Below, one piece after another: positions 46,928 to 58,319 of a stretch of DNA of 64,000 nucleotides. Position numbers and translations under genes: made by a program. Source of the DNA: Ashinkailepas kermadecensis (taxonomy: Eukaryota > Arthropoda > Thecostraca > Neolepadidae); NCBI GenBank assembly GCA_034440615.1, contig JAOTOM010005181.1:393501-457500 (forward strand), read 5' to 3'. Each line of letters begins with the position of its first letter. Position 1 is the first letter of the stretch. The notes beneath the pieces are model-generated. The model had not been told where the DNA came from, made no database searches, and saw only the letters and a program-made list of their open reading frames with translations.

Positions 46928-47225
46928 AGGTTAAATTCCAACGGTATGCCGGTCATACCACTTCTATTTCAGTGCAGCCAAAACCTTATTGGTTGGTTAT
47001 TGGTTTTTACGACACATCGACCGTTGAGTCATGTAGCGTCGCCAATCTCTCACGCCGATTGGCCGCGGGCGAAGAGTAGCGACAGGTGAGACTCGAACCC
47101 ACAATCTTTCGATTGTGAGACGAACAACTTACCCCTAGACTACTCGTCCCCAGTCAAAACCTTAATCTCAGTTAAATTCCAATTATATGCCGGTCATATC
47201 CCTTCTATTTCAGTGGAGCCAAACT
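46928..47225. repeat. ~57-bp direct duplication split by SINE 4
   Basis: GTTAAATTCCAA...CTTCTATTTCAGTG.AGCCAAA occurs at about 46930-46983 and again at about 47172-47224 with several mismatches. SINE 4 sits at the end of the first copy. Confidence 0.75.
46989..47150 (-). mobile_element. SINE 4, tRNA-headed
   Basis: The flanking target duplication is CAGCCAAAACCTTA (46975-46988) and CAGTCAAAACCTTA (47151-47164), 13 of 14 matching. The SINE is on the minus strand: GGGACGAGTAGTCTAGGGG head, B box GGGTTCGAGTCTC, body CGCGGCCAATCGGCGTGAGA, and a tail reading AAAACCAATAACCAACC. A long target duplication is what target-primed integration by a LINE produces. Confidence 0.92.
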
Positions 47226-48116
47226 CCATATTGAAGTGAAAATACATATGTTGTATTTCCGTTTCCATGCCAACTCCAATCCTGTGACGGCAACTCCCGC
47301 AGGAGCCAATTTAGTTTGACGATGCTTGATAACGCCCCTTTTGAACGTAATAGAGGCTGACTCTGGACGGAATTTTAGCGCAGCTGCGTGCCGCCGATAC
47401 AAGCAACGCTCGCAACAACATCCACTGTGCACAGGGATCGACTCAAAACGGACTCCAAAGATTCACAAGGAGACGAACTATTCTGATATTCTCTTAGTTG
47501 AAGCGTTCCGGAGGTTGAGCTACGCGACTTGCCCGGATCCACTATTAGTCATCCGGTATCCAGTTAATAAACGCGGGAATACAATTGGCTTAGTGCATGG
47601 AATAATCCAAATGAAGCGTGCGGGACGTCGAGTGATATATTCGGTGCGTTGCGAACTATTCGTTTGTATTATGCGTGCGCACTTCAGAGTATACGAACAA
47701 GTTTATGCACCGGGTGGATGAAAAGAAGGAAGCGGAAGCAACTATGCTTACTATCCAAACGCATCAATTAACAGAATATGCAGCATAGGTAGGCTCACGC
47801 TATAAGAGAATACAGCTACATAGGAACTATCTGCAAGGATTCGTTCTGCAACACCCAATAACATGACTAGCGTTACCACGCGACATGAGGAAAACAACAA
47901 GTGCAATATTGCATTGGTAGCATGGAGACTGTCAGTTATTTGGCTCCGGACTAGGTTAACAGAAACACGCTTTTAGCGAGAAGAGGGATCCGTCTCGACA
48001 GCGCATCCGCCAATCCGTCTCCAAACCGGCGAATAGCGAATACCGAGCACCAGCATCGACAGCGACCAAGCTCTGGCGTTCGGCACACGGAACGGCCCCT
48101 ACTACGCCTCCGACAC
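47226..48116. other. Gene-less stretch
   Basis: The open frame 47326-47721 (131 codons, plus) has no domain, and the opposite strand is partly open as well. Nothing else recognised. Confidence 0.35.
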
Positions 48117-48450
48117 CTGACCGGACCGGACCGGACCGGACCGGACCCGACCGGACCGGACCGGACCCGACCGGACCGGACCGGACCGGACCGGACCGGA
48201 CCGGACCCGACCGGACCGGACCGGACCGGACCGGACCGGACCGGACCGGACCGGACCGGACCGGACCGGACCGGACCGGACCGGACCGGACCGGACCAGA
48301 CCCGACCGGACCGGACCGGACCGGACCGGACCGGACCAGACCGGACCTGATCCGGACCGGACCGGACCGGACCGGACCGGACCGGACCGGACCGGACCGG
48401 ACCGGACCGGACCGGACCGGACCGGACCCGACCGGACCGGACCGGACTGC
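48117..48450. repeat. (ACCGG)n pentanucleotide array
   Basis: About 66 units of GGACC/ACCGG with a few variants (CCCGA, CCAGA, CTGAT). It opens a 129-codon GPVRS repeat frame on the minus strand, a by-product. Confidence 0.98.
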
Positions 48451-48530
48451 CAGTCGACCTCAGCTGTTAGCGACGCACTACACCCGCGCACACAGCCCGG
48501 CCCACTACACGCCGTCTTCTAGTGATACTC

Positions 48531-48945
48531 TACCCTTCCAGCTAGTCAATCCCGTCGACTGGAAGGTGCTGCGCCTCTCGGCCGGGCTGCTGGAGCTCCA
48601 CGCCTTCCGGCACGCGCCGGGGGAGACCGACTTGGCGGTGGGTCGGGCCTTCAGACCGTGGCCCGGTCGGAGCGTGCCCTGGAAGCGCAGCTCTAGCAGA
48701 AGCCGACCATCAGGCCGTCGGCCAGTCGGCAGATGGCCGTGACCGAGGCGCCGGGTAGGCGGAGGCGGCGCGGCAGCGGCACCTGTCCGGCCGCCGGCCG
48801 CCACCTGACCACAGGGCGCGCCACCATCGCTGACGGCGGGCACTTCTGTCTGATCTGTGGCCGGGCCATGGCGCGTCTGTTCGGCTCCGGGGGCGGGGAC
48901 GCTGTCGGCAGGGCGGCGATCACGACGGCCCGTGATGGGTCACAC
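48531..48945. repeat. GC-rich module joined to satellite, copy 2
   Basis: The right half (about 48740-48945) is the complement of 37684-37888 with a handful of differences. The left half (48531-48739) is only here. Several frames are open because of base composition; HFCLICGRAMARLF in one frame has a CxxC but matches no family I recognise. It could be a captured gene exon. Confidence 0.7.
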
Positions 48946-50215
48946 GTCACACGCCACACGTCACACGTCACACGTCACACGTCACACGTCACACGTCACA
49001 CGCCACATGTCACACGTCATACGTCAAACGTCCATACGCCACACCTCACACGCCACACCTCACACGCCACACCTCCACGCCACACCTCACTCTGCCACCC
49101 CTCACACGCCACACCTCACTCTGCCACCCCTCACACGCCACACCTCACGCCACACCTCACACGCCACACCTCACTCTGCCACACCTCACTCTGCCACCCC
49201 TCACACGCCACACCTCACACGCCACACCTCACTCTGCCACCCCTCACACACCACACCTCACTCTGCCACACCTCACTCTGCCACACCTCACTCTGCCACA
49301 CCTCACACGCCACACCTCACACGCCACACCTCACTCTGCCACACCTCACTCTGCCACACCTCACTCTGCCACACCTCACACACCACACCTCACTCTGCCA
49401 CACCTCACTCTGCCACACCTCACTCTGCCACACCTCACTCTGCCACACCTCACACACCACACCTCACACACCACACCTCACTCTGCCACACCTCACTCTG
49501 CCACACCTCACTCTGCCACACCTCACTCTGCCACACCTCACACGCCACACCTCACACGCCACACCTCACTCTGCCATCCCTCACACACCACACCTCACGC
49601 CACACCTCACATGCCACACCTCACTCTGCCACACCTCACACGCCACACCTCACTCTGCCACACCTCACTCTGCCACCCCTCACACGCCACACCTCACACG
49701 CCACACCTCACTCTGCCACACCTCACTCTGCCATTCCTCACACACCACACCTCACACGCCACACCTCACTCTGCCACACCTCACACGCCACACCTCACTC
49801 TGCCACACCTCACTCTGCCACACCTCATTCTGCCACACCTCACACACCACACCTCACACGCCACACCTCACTCTGCCACACCTCACTCTGCCACACCTCA
49901 CTCTGCCACACCCCACACGCCACACCTCACACGCCACACCTCACACGCCACACCTCACTCTGCCACACCTCACTCTGCCACCCCTCACACGCCACACCTC
50001 ACACGCCACACCTCACTCTGCCACACCTCACTCTGCCATTCCTCACACACCACACCTCACACGCCACACCTCACTCTGCCACACCTCACTCTGCCACACC
50101 TCACTCTGCCACACCTCACACGCCACACCTCACACGCCACACCTCACTCTGCCACACCTCACACGCCACACATCACATGCCACACCTCACCACACCTCAC
50201 TCTGCCACTTCGGCA
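48946..50215. repeat. CACACCTCACACGC / CACCTCACTCTGCCA satellite array
   Basis: Mixed 14-mers (CACCTCACACGCCA) and 15-mers (CACCTCACTCTGCCA), with an initial CACACGTCA-type section at 48946-49030. It is the inverse complement of the array at 36330-37683. Long open frames (48733-50247, 48857-50452) are artefacts of stop-free units. Confidence 0.95.
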
Positions 50216-50339
50216 AGCAACAGCCAGCGGGTGACCTGGGACGGTGAGGATACCACAGGTGAAAGGTCGCCGGTCCCAGGTGAAGGGCCACAAGTGAAGG
50301 TTCACTGTGACGGACCACGGGCCACCGGAGGCGGATGGC

Positions 50340-50418
50340 AAGGCGAAGGTTACAGCTCAGGTCGAGGCGAAGGTTACAGCTCAGGTCGAGGCGAAGGTTA
50401 CAGCTCAGGTCGAAGCGA
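50340..50418. repeat. 24-bp triplication
   Basis: Three units of AGGCGAAGGTTACAGCTCAG plus GTCG, the last with one change. Confidence 0.9.
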
Positions 50419-50449
50419 ACCGCACTTCCTGTTTGCGATAGCTTGGATT

Positions 50450-51130
50450 TAGTAACCGCATCAATATACATCAGACAATGTGGGTGCTGGGAAGGTGTGG
50501 GTGTGCGGATTGAGTTAATGGGATGATATAGGCGTCGACACAGAGGTAATGGAATGAAAATTACATGTGCCATGTAGGCCCACATGCCAGGTAAGCAGAG
50601 ATCCGCTTCATAGAAACAGCGCTCCGTTTCCCCATCGTGCATACAACTGAATTTCCCTACTCAAGTTGATTCACCAAGGGAAACCAATACCGAGGTTGGC
50701 TAGCTTCCGGCTCATACATGACCGCAAGTATATGAAAAGTTGGTGCTTCCTATACTGTTTGAGTATGAGAAAACAGGTACAATATCACGTAGCATATCCA
50801 TGTAAGCGCTGGAGTAGGAACGAAGTGGTTTGAAGACTAGACCCCACTGACGTGGAGTAGGAACCATGAGCCATTTTCACGTCTCTGTACACGCATAACT
50901 CATAGCCTGATGTTAATGCTCAACCAGGGTTGGAGTGCCAACTGCCCATCCGTCCCTCAGTCTATTCCTGCGCCACGATATGCCAATGGGCAATTGTGGA
51001 AGCCATCACACACTAGCTTTCATATACGTTAAAATAGGGAACAGGATGCATTAACCATTAATCAACGTGAGTTGCATAGAAATGATAGACTTCAACGATT
51101 GATTTAACCACGCCCAATGTTTCGGGTGTT
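50450..51130. other. Gene-less stretch
   Basis: No exon or element recognised before the hexamer arrays. Confidence 0.4.
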
Positions 51131-51136
51131 CCCATG

Positions 51137-51430
51137 TTCCGTAACTGTAACTGTAACTGTAACTGTAACTGTAACTGTAACTGTAACTGTAACTGTAACT
51201 GTAACTGTAACTGTAACTGTAACTGTAACTGTAACTGTAACCGTAACCGTAACCGTAACCGTAACCGTAACCGTAACCGTAACCGTAACCGTAACCGTAA
51301 CCGTAACCGTAACCGTAACCGTAACCGTAACCGTAACCGTAACCGTAACCGTAACCGTAACCGTAACCGTAACCGTGACCGTGACCGTAACCGTAACCGT
51401 AACCGTAACCGCAACCGCAACCGCAACCGT
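51137..51430. repeat. TAACTG then TAACCG hexamer array
   Basis: About 17 units of CTGTAA (to 51240), then about 31 of CCGTAA. A few CCGTGA and CCGCAA variants lie at the end (51373-51430). The switch point is sharp. Not (TTAGGG)n or (TTAGG)n. Confidence 0.98.
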
Positions 51431-51439
51431 ACCCGTACC

Positions 51440-51645
51440 GGTACCTGTCACTGTCACTCTGTCACTCTGTCACTTTCACTGTCACAGTCACAGTCACAGT
51501 CACTTGCACTGTCACTCTGTCACTGTCACTGTCACTGTCGCTCTGTCACTGTCACTCTGTCACTGTCACTGTCACTCTGTCACTGTCACTCTGTCACTCT
51601 GTAACTGTCACTGTCACTGTCACTGTAAGTATAACTGTGCTGTAA
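51440..51645. repeat. CACTGT hexamer array with CACTCT variants
   Basis: Continues the hexamer rhythm as GTCACT with irregular CTCTGTCACT insertions, fading out at about 51645. Confidence 0.9.
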
Positions 51646-51649
51646 CTGT

Positions 51650-52810
51650 AACCGCGATGGTGGCCAGAACAGCTGGCCACTGGAGCTTTGGCTTGGTCTG
51701 AGCTCGTGTATAATATGTAGGCCGCGGGCGCAGACGTTCTCCGTTGAGCAATTAACTCTGAAAGGCTGACAGTCGCCCCGGGTGTCTGAACCCACGACCA
51801 AGCTCCCAACTTCCTCATCTGTCACGTGGAACCGGTGAACGCGGTGTCAACGCTGCAAATCTATTCACTCCAACACTGATTTGCCTGCTTATAAAGAACC
51901 GACCCATGGCTTTCGCACAGTATAGGCTGCCTGCGAAGGCAGCGGACTGCAGCAGGGCTGTCAGGACTATGCATGCGTTATGTGGGAACATCAAGAGACC
52001 TGACACGGCCGTGTCACTCCCACGACCCGACAAGGTCGCCCACACCGGCAGTCCCTCAACGGAGAGATACTCAGCAAAACGAGGCTGAGGAGCTGGAGAG
52101 AGGCTGTTCTTGCTGGAGATGTGGGAGGTGTCCTCCGGTGAGCAAGTTGGTGAGTTTGTGGAAAGGGAACAGCTAGCTGTGCTCTTGATGCCCGGGAGCT
52201 AGTACAGATGCCAGTTAAGAGACTAGGGCAGATTTGCACCAGAATCCTATGCTCGAAATCTTTATTATTTTTATTATTTTTCATACCCGAATGTTTGGAA
52301 TCTGCAATCTTCTGAATCTTTCGACAGAGTTGCCAACTTGGAACCTTCATTCAATTCAATCCTTCATAGGCCTTAACGGCTCGAATGTTAAATCTTTGAA
52401 ATATTTCGGCACAGTGTTCAACATTGGATCTTAAATTTTTGAAATCCTGAGATTCCAAAGGTTCCATCTGGTCACGATGCATGCCAAAATCATATTTTCT
52501 GCTTTTGGCCCTGCTTATGAACGTGCTTAAAAGGTGGTATATGGGAAAACTACAACTTCCAGAAGATGCTCCCAAAGGGTACTTCCAAGCCTGATCCCTT
52601 ACTAAAGTTTCGTAGCTACGTCTGTCACTGAGCGCACCGAAGATTCAATGTCGTTCTCCACATTGAACCCTCAGCTAACAACAATTAGAACAAGGTCAGC
52701 ACACAATTTCACACAATTTATTTGTAGCTACATACGTTGCAGCAAAACTGCTAACCCACAAGTTTGCTGCCTCTCGCTGGAGGAAAATAACTCGTCGAGT
52801 CCGCCATCGA
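51650..52810. other. Gene-less stretch
   Basis: No recognised exon. A CTTATAAAGAACC motif (about 51889) is TATA-like, but no supported gene follows it. Confidence 0.35.
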
Positions 52811-52817
52811 ATTCACG

Positions 52818-53150
52818 GCATGCCTGAATCCCACTGGGCCTCCACACGAACAGCAGTCGCCTGAATCCCACTGGGCCTCCACACGAACAGCAGTCGCCTG
52901 AATCCCACTGGGCCTCCACACGAACAGCAGTCGCCTGAATCCTAATGGGTCTCCACACGAACAGCAGTCGCCTGAATCCCACTGGGCCTCCACACGAACA
53001 GCAGTCGCCTGAATCCCACTGGGCCTCCACACGAACAGCAGTCGCCTGAATCCCACTGGGCCTCCACACGAACAGCAGTCGCCCAAATCCCACCGGGCTT
53101 TCACCGGGCACCGGGCTTTCACCGGGCACCGGGCTTCCACACGAACAGCA
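52818..53150. repeat. 37-bp minisatellite, about 8 units
   Basis: Units contain CGCCTGAATCCCACTGGGCC followed by TCCACACGAACAGCAGT. The last part (53090-53130) carries a shorter CACCGGGCACCGGGCTT sub-repeat. Open frames on the minus strand follow from the repeat. Confidence 0.95.
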
Positions 53151-53850
53151 GTCTAGTTCAACTTCTTGAGAGGCGAGCGGGCTCGTTGCTCGGCATGAGC
53201 TGGCCACCTCTGCACGCATGCGTGTTGGAACGGTTCGCTGTGGTGCACGCTTCCGTGCACGGCAGCGGCTACGGAACGGGACAGGCCTGTCCGAATCCGA
53301 CCGTGCCATTACTACCGGTGAACGTAAATATTCAGCTGCGACTAAAATAACGCTGGAGGCTACACTTGTGTTTTCTGCATAAACACATGTACCAACTAAC
53401 CCGCCAAGAGTCCATGGATTTATCAGGTCTGTAAAGCTAATCTATGTCTGTGCTACACACTTGCAATATTCCAGCTTCGTACTACTCCACGCGTCTCTGC
53501 AATATTAACATAAACGACAATTTTCTGGATTAACAAAAAGCGCTGAACCTGCACCAGCCGGGAGCGAATTCATCAGGCTCCATAGGATTTCATCAGTTCA
53601 GTTCTTCTGATGGTATTGATGTGGTCTTGGCAGGTCACTCAGTGACGTCGCGCGCTTCAGACACCCTGACAGGTCACGTCTACAAATGGACTAGTTGCCA
53701 TGCAACCAAGAAAATAACTAACAAAATCCGATGTGCCCTCCGCTGGCAGCTTTTCCTGGTCACACTGTTGTCGGTTATCTCCAGCCTCCGTCCCACTGAG
53801 CGCATGGTGAATGGTGCCCCGGGACGATATCGAACAGACAGCAACCGGTG
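53151..53850. other. Gene-less stretch
   Basis: Ordinary sequence before the hexamer array; no recognised domain or element. Confidence 0.4.
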
Positions 53851-53856
53851 CCAACG

Positions 53857-54500
<644 letters not shown>

Positions 54501-54612
54501 GAATACTAATAGAATACGAATAAGACTGCGAATACGACTACGACTATGACTATAACCATGGCTATGACTATGACTATGACTATAAATACAAATACGAATA
54601 CGAACAGGCAGT
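54501..54612. repeat. Degenerate CTATGA/CGAATA hexamer tail
   Basis: The array decays into GACTATGACTATAACC and AATACGAATACGAA phrases. Confidence 0.85.
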
Positions 54613-54719
54613 CGGCGGCCAGCGTCTGTGTCACCGAGACAGTTCATGCAGATCGATAGCGTGCGAACGTGTCGTGGAAGTGCGCGAAGCAGACGACGTC
54701 TGGACAACACTGATGGTGT

Positions 54720-54872
54720 GGCGAAACATCCGGATACGCTGCACCAACACCAAGACGGTGTCGCAACAATACTGGTGACGTAACAAAACATCCAGATACG
54801 CTGCACCAACACCAAGACGGTGTCGCAACAACACTGGTGACGTAACAAAACACCCGGATACGCTGCGCCAAT
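54720..54872. repeat. 62-bp tandem repeat, 2.4 units
   Basis: CCGGATACGCTGCACCAACA recurs at about 54730, 54792 and 54854 (variants CCAGATACG, CTGCGCC), with GACGGTGTCGCAACAA between. Confidence 0.9.
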
Positions 54873-56469
54873 AGCAAACGTAGAGACATCATAGTCAGTG
54901 ATGGAGGGAAAGGTCACTAAAGCTTATTTAGTGCCACTTAGATCCAAGATCCATAGTTTCAAGATCCATAGCACGTATAGTATCTAAAGAAACTAGAGCT
55001 TACAGGTATTTGCATGGGAGAGAAAATGCCAGACAGTAAGTGGCTTTAGCTTGCTTGAGTTTGGGAGGAGGGACAGAGCCACTGGCGTCGCCACGAAATC
55101 CTTCCAGGGGGGGCAAAGTCGAAAGGGGGCCTCCTGTTCCCCGAAAGGGGGCCTCCATTGTGTTAGGGTCTCATATTGTGTTTAGGCTCTTATACTATGG
55201 TTCGAGGATGGGGAACATGATTTCATATTCGTTTTTTTTTGTTCTTGGCATGGTGCATCATTTACTCAAAACGCAATAGCACTAATCATTTTCGCTGAAA
55301 ACTGGGCCATACCAGGGTATAAATAAGTAATATTTGGATACATACATAAGTGTCAAAACAAACCATCGTCTCAATGCTTTCTCGAATCTTCCCGCTGGCC
55401 TCTAGATTGCAGCGAGCTGGCGGGGCTGGTGCTAAGCATATCTTACAGATATATGCCATTGATAAACCCACTTTTAAGTCATCCAAGTCTAACTGAATAT
55501 AGCTAGATTCATCACTACTGTTATTTATTCCCACCAGCTTGATGTCATAAGCAAAGCTTGAACGACCATTTCTCAGTCCAAGGACGACAATTTCGCAAAG
55601 GTGACAACGAGAAGTGGATTGCATTGGTTTTCTGAGCGCCATCTTATGAATTTATTTATTTTTATAACATTTGGTGCTGGCTGCAAGGCAACTGTCACAC
55701 GAGCTAAAATATATCCTCAGCGAATAAATTCACGGCAAGAACAAGCATTGAACAGCAATGCATAAATGACAATGCAACAATGCAACAATGTCAGTGCATA
55801 CATAATCCAAGCCTTCAAATTCCACGCCGTCACGCCCATCGTTTTCGCTGTGCTGTACCGTTTGTAAATGAGGTTGAGAAGGTATGGAAGCTGGGAAGCT
55901 CTAATCATGCAGGCTGTAATAACGGAAAAGAAGTTTGTTGGAAGAAAATGCATTTAAAAACATCGTTCATCCCATTTGATATGGGGCATGGATGTTGTAT
56001 TGTATGCTTATGAGGGGTAATTTGTCCCCTCAATGTTGGCGTTTCCCCATGGGCGTATGTTTCGGAAAATTATTGAGGGACCAGTGGAGTACCTATATTT
56101 GCGTCAAGCAGGAGGGGGCAAACGGATTTGCAGGGGGGGGGCACCTACGCCCATTAAAAAGTCCTTGGATTTCGACCGCTATTTTGTCAAAGGGTACATT
56201 TCGAAATATTATAATTAGTCATCAACTAAATTGTCCTGTGGAGGGGCCTAATCTACCACTATGGTTTCTGATTGGTCGGATTTCAACCCTAACTCCACCA
56301 CTCAGTTCTTAGGTTTTCTTTTGGTATCCCTTGATAAGTTACCTCACACTGCTGAAATTACACCTATACCACAAAACCGGATCGGTATCCAAAAATCAAG
56401 CTGGAGCCCTCCAAAAAAGGAGAGATTCTAACAAATAAATGTCCGGGTCAGGAAAATGGCTCTGTTAAC

Positions 56470-57142
56470 CGATCATTTTTTCCAGATGCCTTCAAAAATT
56501 GCGTATGACACCGAAAAGCATATCGGATCTCGAAAAATCGAGGTGGGATACAAAAACATGACGCCAGAGGTTCGAAAAATCAGGCCGGATTCGGACTTTT
56601 TTAAAAACAGAAAAGATCCACAAAAATCGCGTTGAGCCCAGAAAGCTGGCGTTGGGTCTCCGGAACCACGCGCCTGGGCGCGATAAGTCGCGCTTGGACC
56701 CAGAAAAAATCGCACCGAAGCCCCAAAATCATACTGGGGCCGCACAAATGTGCGTCAGAAGCCCCAAATATACACAGCGGGACCCTAAGAGTACGACGGT
56801 GCCAGAAAATACAACTAACCCTCCAAAGCGCACAGTCTCCCAAAAAGCGATAGGGCCTTAAAACATGCGTTGCAGCCCTAAATAAACATACCGGGAGCTC
56901 TAAGAAAAATACACTGCAAGCTCGCAAGGCGCACAGGAACCATGAGAACGCACAAGGGCCTGGAAAAGAGGCTGGAGCCACAAAAGGCAACATGGTTCCA
57001 AAACGTACAAAACGACCGGGAGCCAAAGAAACACATCGGGATCTTCGAAAACGCCCCGACACGTAAAAAAATACTCGGTGCACAAAAAAAAACCAACAAA
57101 GCCCTAAAACGAGCAGGGTTTCGAAGATGTATTAGGCCCATA
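56470..57142. repeat. Foldback arm, left
   Basis: Inverted match to 57604-58275. Examples: GGGTCTCCGGAACCACGCG, CATCGGGATCTTCGAAAACG and GGCAACATGGTTCCAAAAC appear here and complemented there, in reverse order. Confidence 0.9.
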
Positions 57143-57603
57143 ACTTCAAAGTAAAATGTATTACCCACCACTTTAAAATACAAAACTTCACAATTTCAGG
57201 CATTCCAGTTCATAGCACCCGGTCGCCACGACGGCAACGTCAGTGCACGTGCACACCCATTTTTCGTATTCGGTGCATTCGCCACACTTCGTGCGATGCT
57301 ATGGTTTCTGCTAGGCCTTCTGCGTTTTGCTAATTGCTGCCACCTGATAGACTTGCGCCATATTTGGCGTGATGGAATGGGCGTTCGCTGCGAAAAGTCG
57401 ATTGATTAAATTCGATCATTAGTTTCCTACTTCTCACATTCCCTGGTAGTTATGAAATGCGGCTTCCGCTGAGCTTTGATGCACTTCATATCTTTGCTGC
57501 TATCCTCCCAGATTGGATACCGAACCGAGGCCAAGCCTCAGCGTTCTTTTTTGGACCCGTTGCGTCTTTCTTGGTCTATGATTGTGCATTATGGCTCCAA
57601 TCC

Positions 57604-58275
57604 ATTTTTGCTAGGGGCCTAAAGCATTTTCGAACCCCCGGCTCGTTTTAGGGTTTGTTGCATTTTTGTGCACCGAGGATTTTTTTTACGTGTTGGGGCG
57701 TTTTCGAAGATCCCGATGTGTTTATTTAGCGCCCGGTCTTTTTGTTTGTTTTGGAACCATGTTGCCTTTTGCGGCCCCAGCCACCTTTTCAGGCTATTGT
57801 GCGTTATCATGACCCCTGTGTGCCTTGAGAGCTTCCGGTGTATTTTTTATACCTCCCGGTATATATATTTATGGCTGCAACGCATGTGTTAAGGCCCTGT
57901 CGTTTTTGTGAGACTGTGCGCTTTGGAGGGCCAGTTGTATTTTCGGCCCCCGCTGTGCTCTTAGGGTCCCGATGTGTTTATTTTGGGATTCTGACGCACA
58001 CTTGTGGGGCCCAATACAATTTTGGGGCTTCGGTATGATGTTTCTAGGTCCCAGAGCGGCTTATCGCGCCCAGTCGCGTGGTTCCGGAGACCCAACCCCA
58101 GTTTTCTGAGCTCAATGCGATTTTGTGAAACTTTTCTGATTTTTTTAAAGTCCGAATCCCGGCCTGATTTCTCGAGTCCTTCGCGCCATGTTTTTATATC
58201 CCACCACGATTGTTCGAGATCCGGTTTGTTTTTCGGTGCCGTACGCAATTTGTGAAGGCATCTGATAATATGTTC
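57604..58275. repeat. Foldback arm, right
   Basis: Inverse complement of the left arm: CGTTTTCGAAGATCCCGATG, GTTTTGGAACCATGTTGCC and CGTGGTTCCGGAGACCC. Similarity looks near 85% by eye. Confidence 0.9.
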
Positions 58276-58319
58276 GGTGCTCCAGAGCAATTTTTTTTAC
58301 CTGGGCATTTAGTTGTTGG

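Larger units (their letters stand above)
56080..58310. mobile_element. Foldback-family transposon, copy 2 (both arms)
   Basis: The left part (CAGTGGAGTACCTATATTTG at about 56080, GGTATCCCTTGATAAGT near 56321) matches copy 1 at 10039. It contains two long inverted arms (56470-57142 and 57604-58275) around a ~460-bp centre that includes CCGGTCGCCAC and GCTTTGATGCAC. Arms built of degenerate ~30-bp phrases around a short loop are the hallmark of foldback transposons. Confidence 0.7.

Noticed and set aside
47326..47721. 131-codon basic protein
   Set aside because: No recognised domain and competing open frame on the other strand.
48733..50452. Two overlapping >500-codon frames, plus strand
   Set aside because: Same satellite in inverse orientation; simultaneous openness of several frames shows composition, not coding.
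51241..51430. Interstitial telomere
   Set aside because: CCGTAA is not the metazoan TTAGGG or arthropod TTAGG repeat; kept only as a resemblance.
51058..51701. VTVTVT and NCNCNC frames
   Set aside because: Hexamer-repeat artefacts.
51880..52180. Gene with TATA box at about 51889 and donor-like site near 52138
   Set aside because: The predicted peptide has no domain and no second exon could be found.
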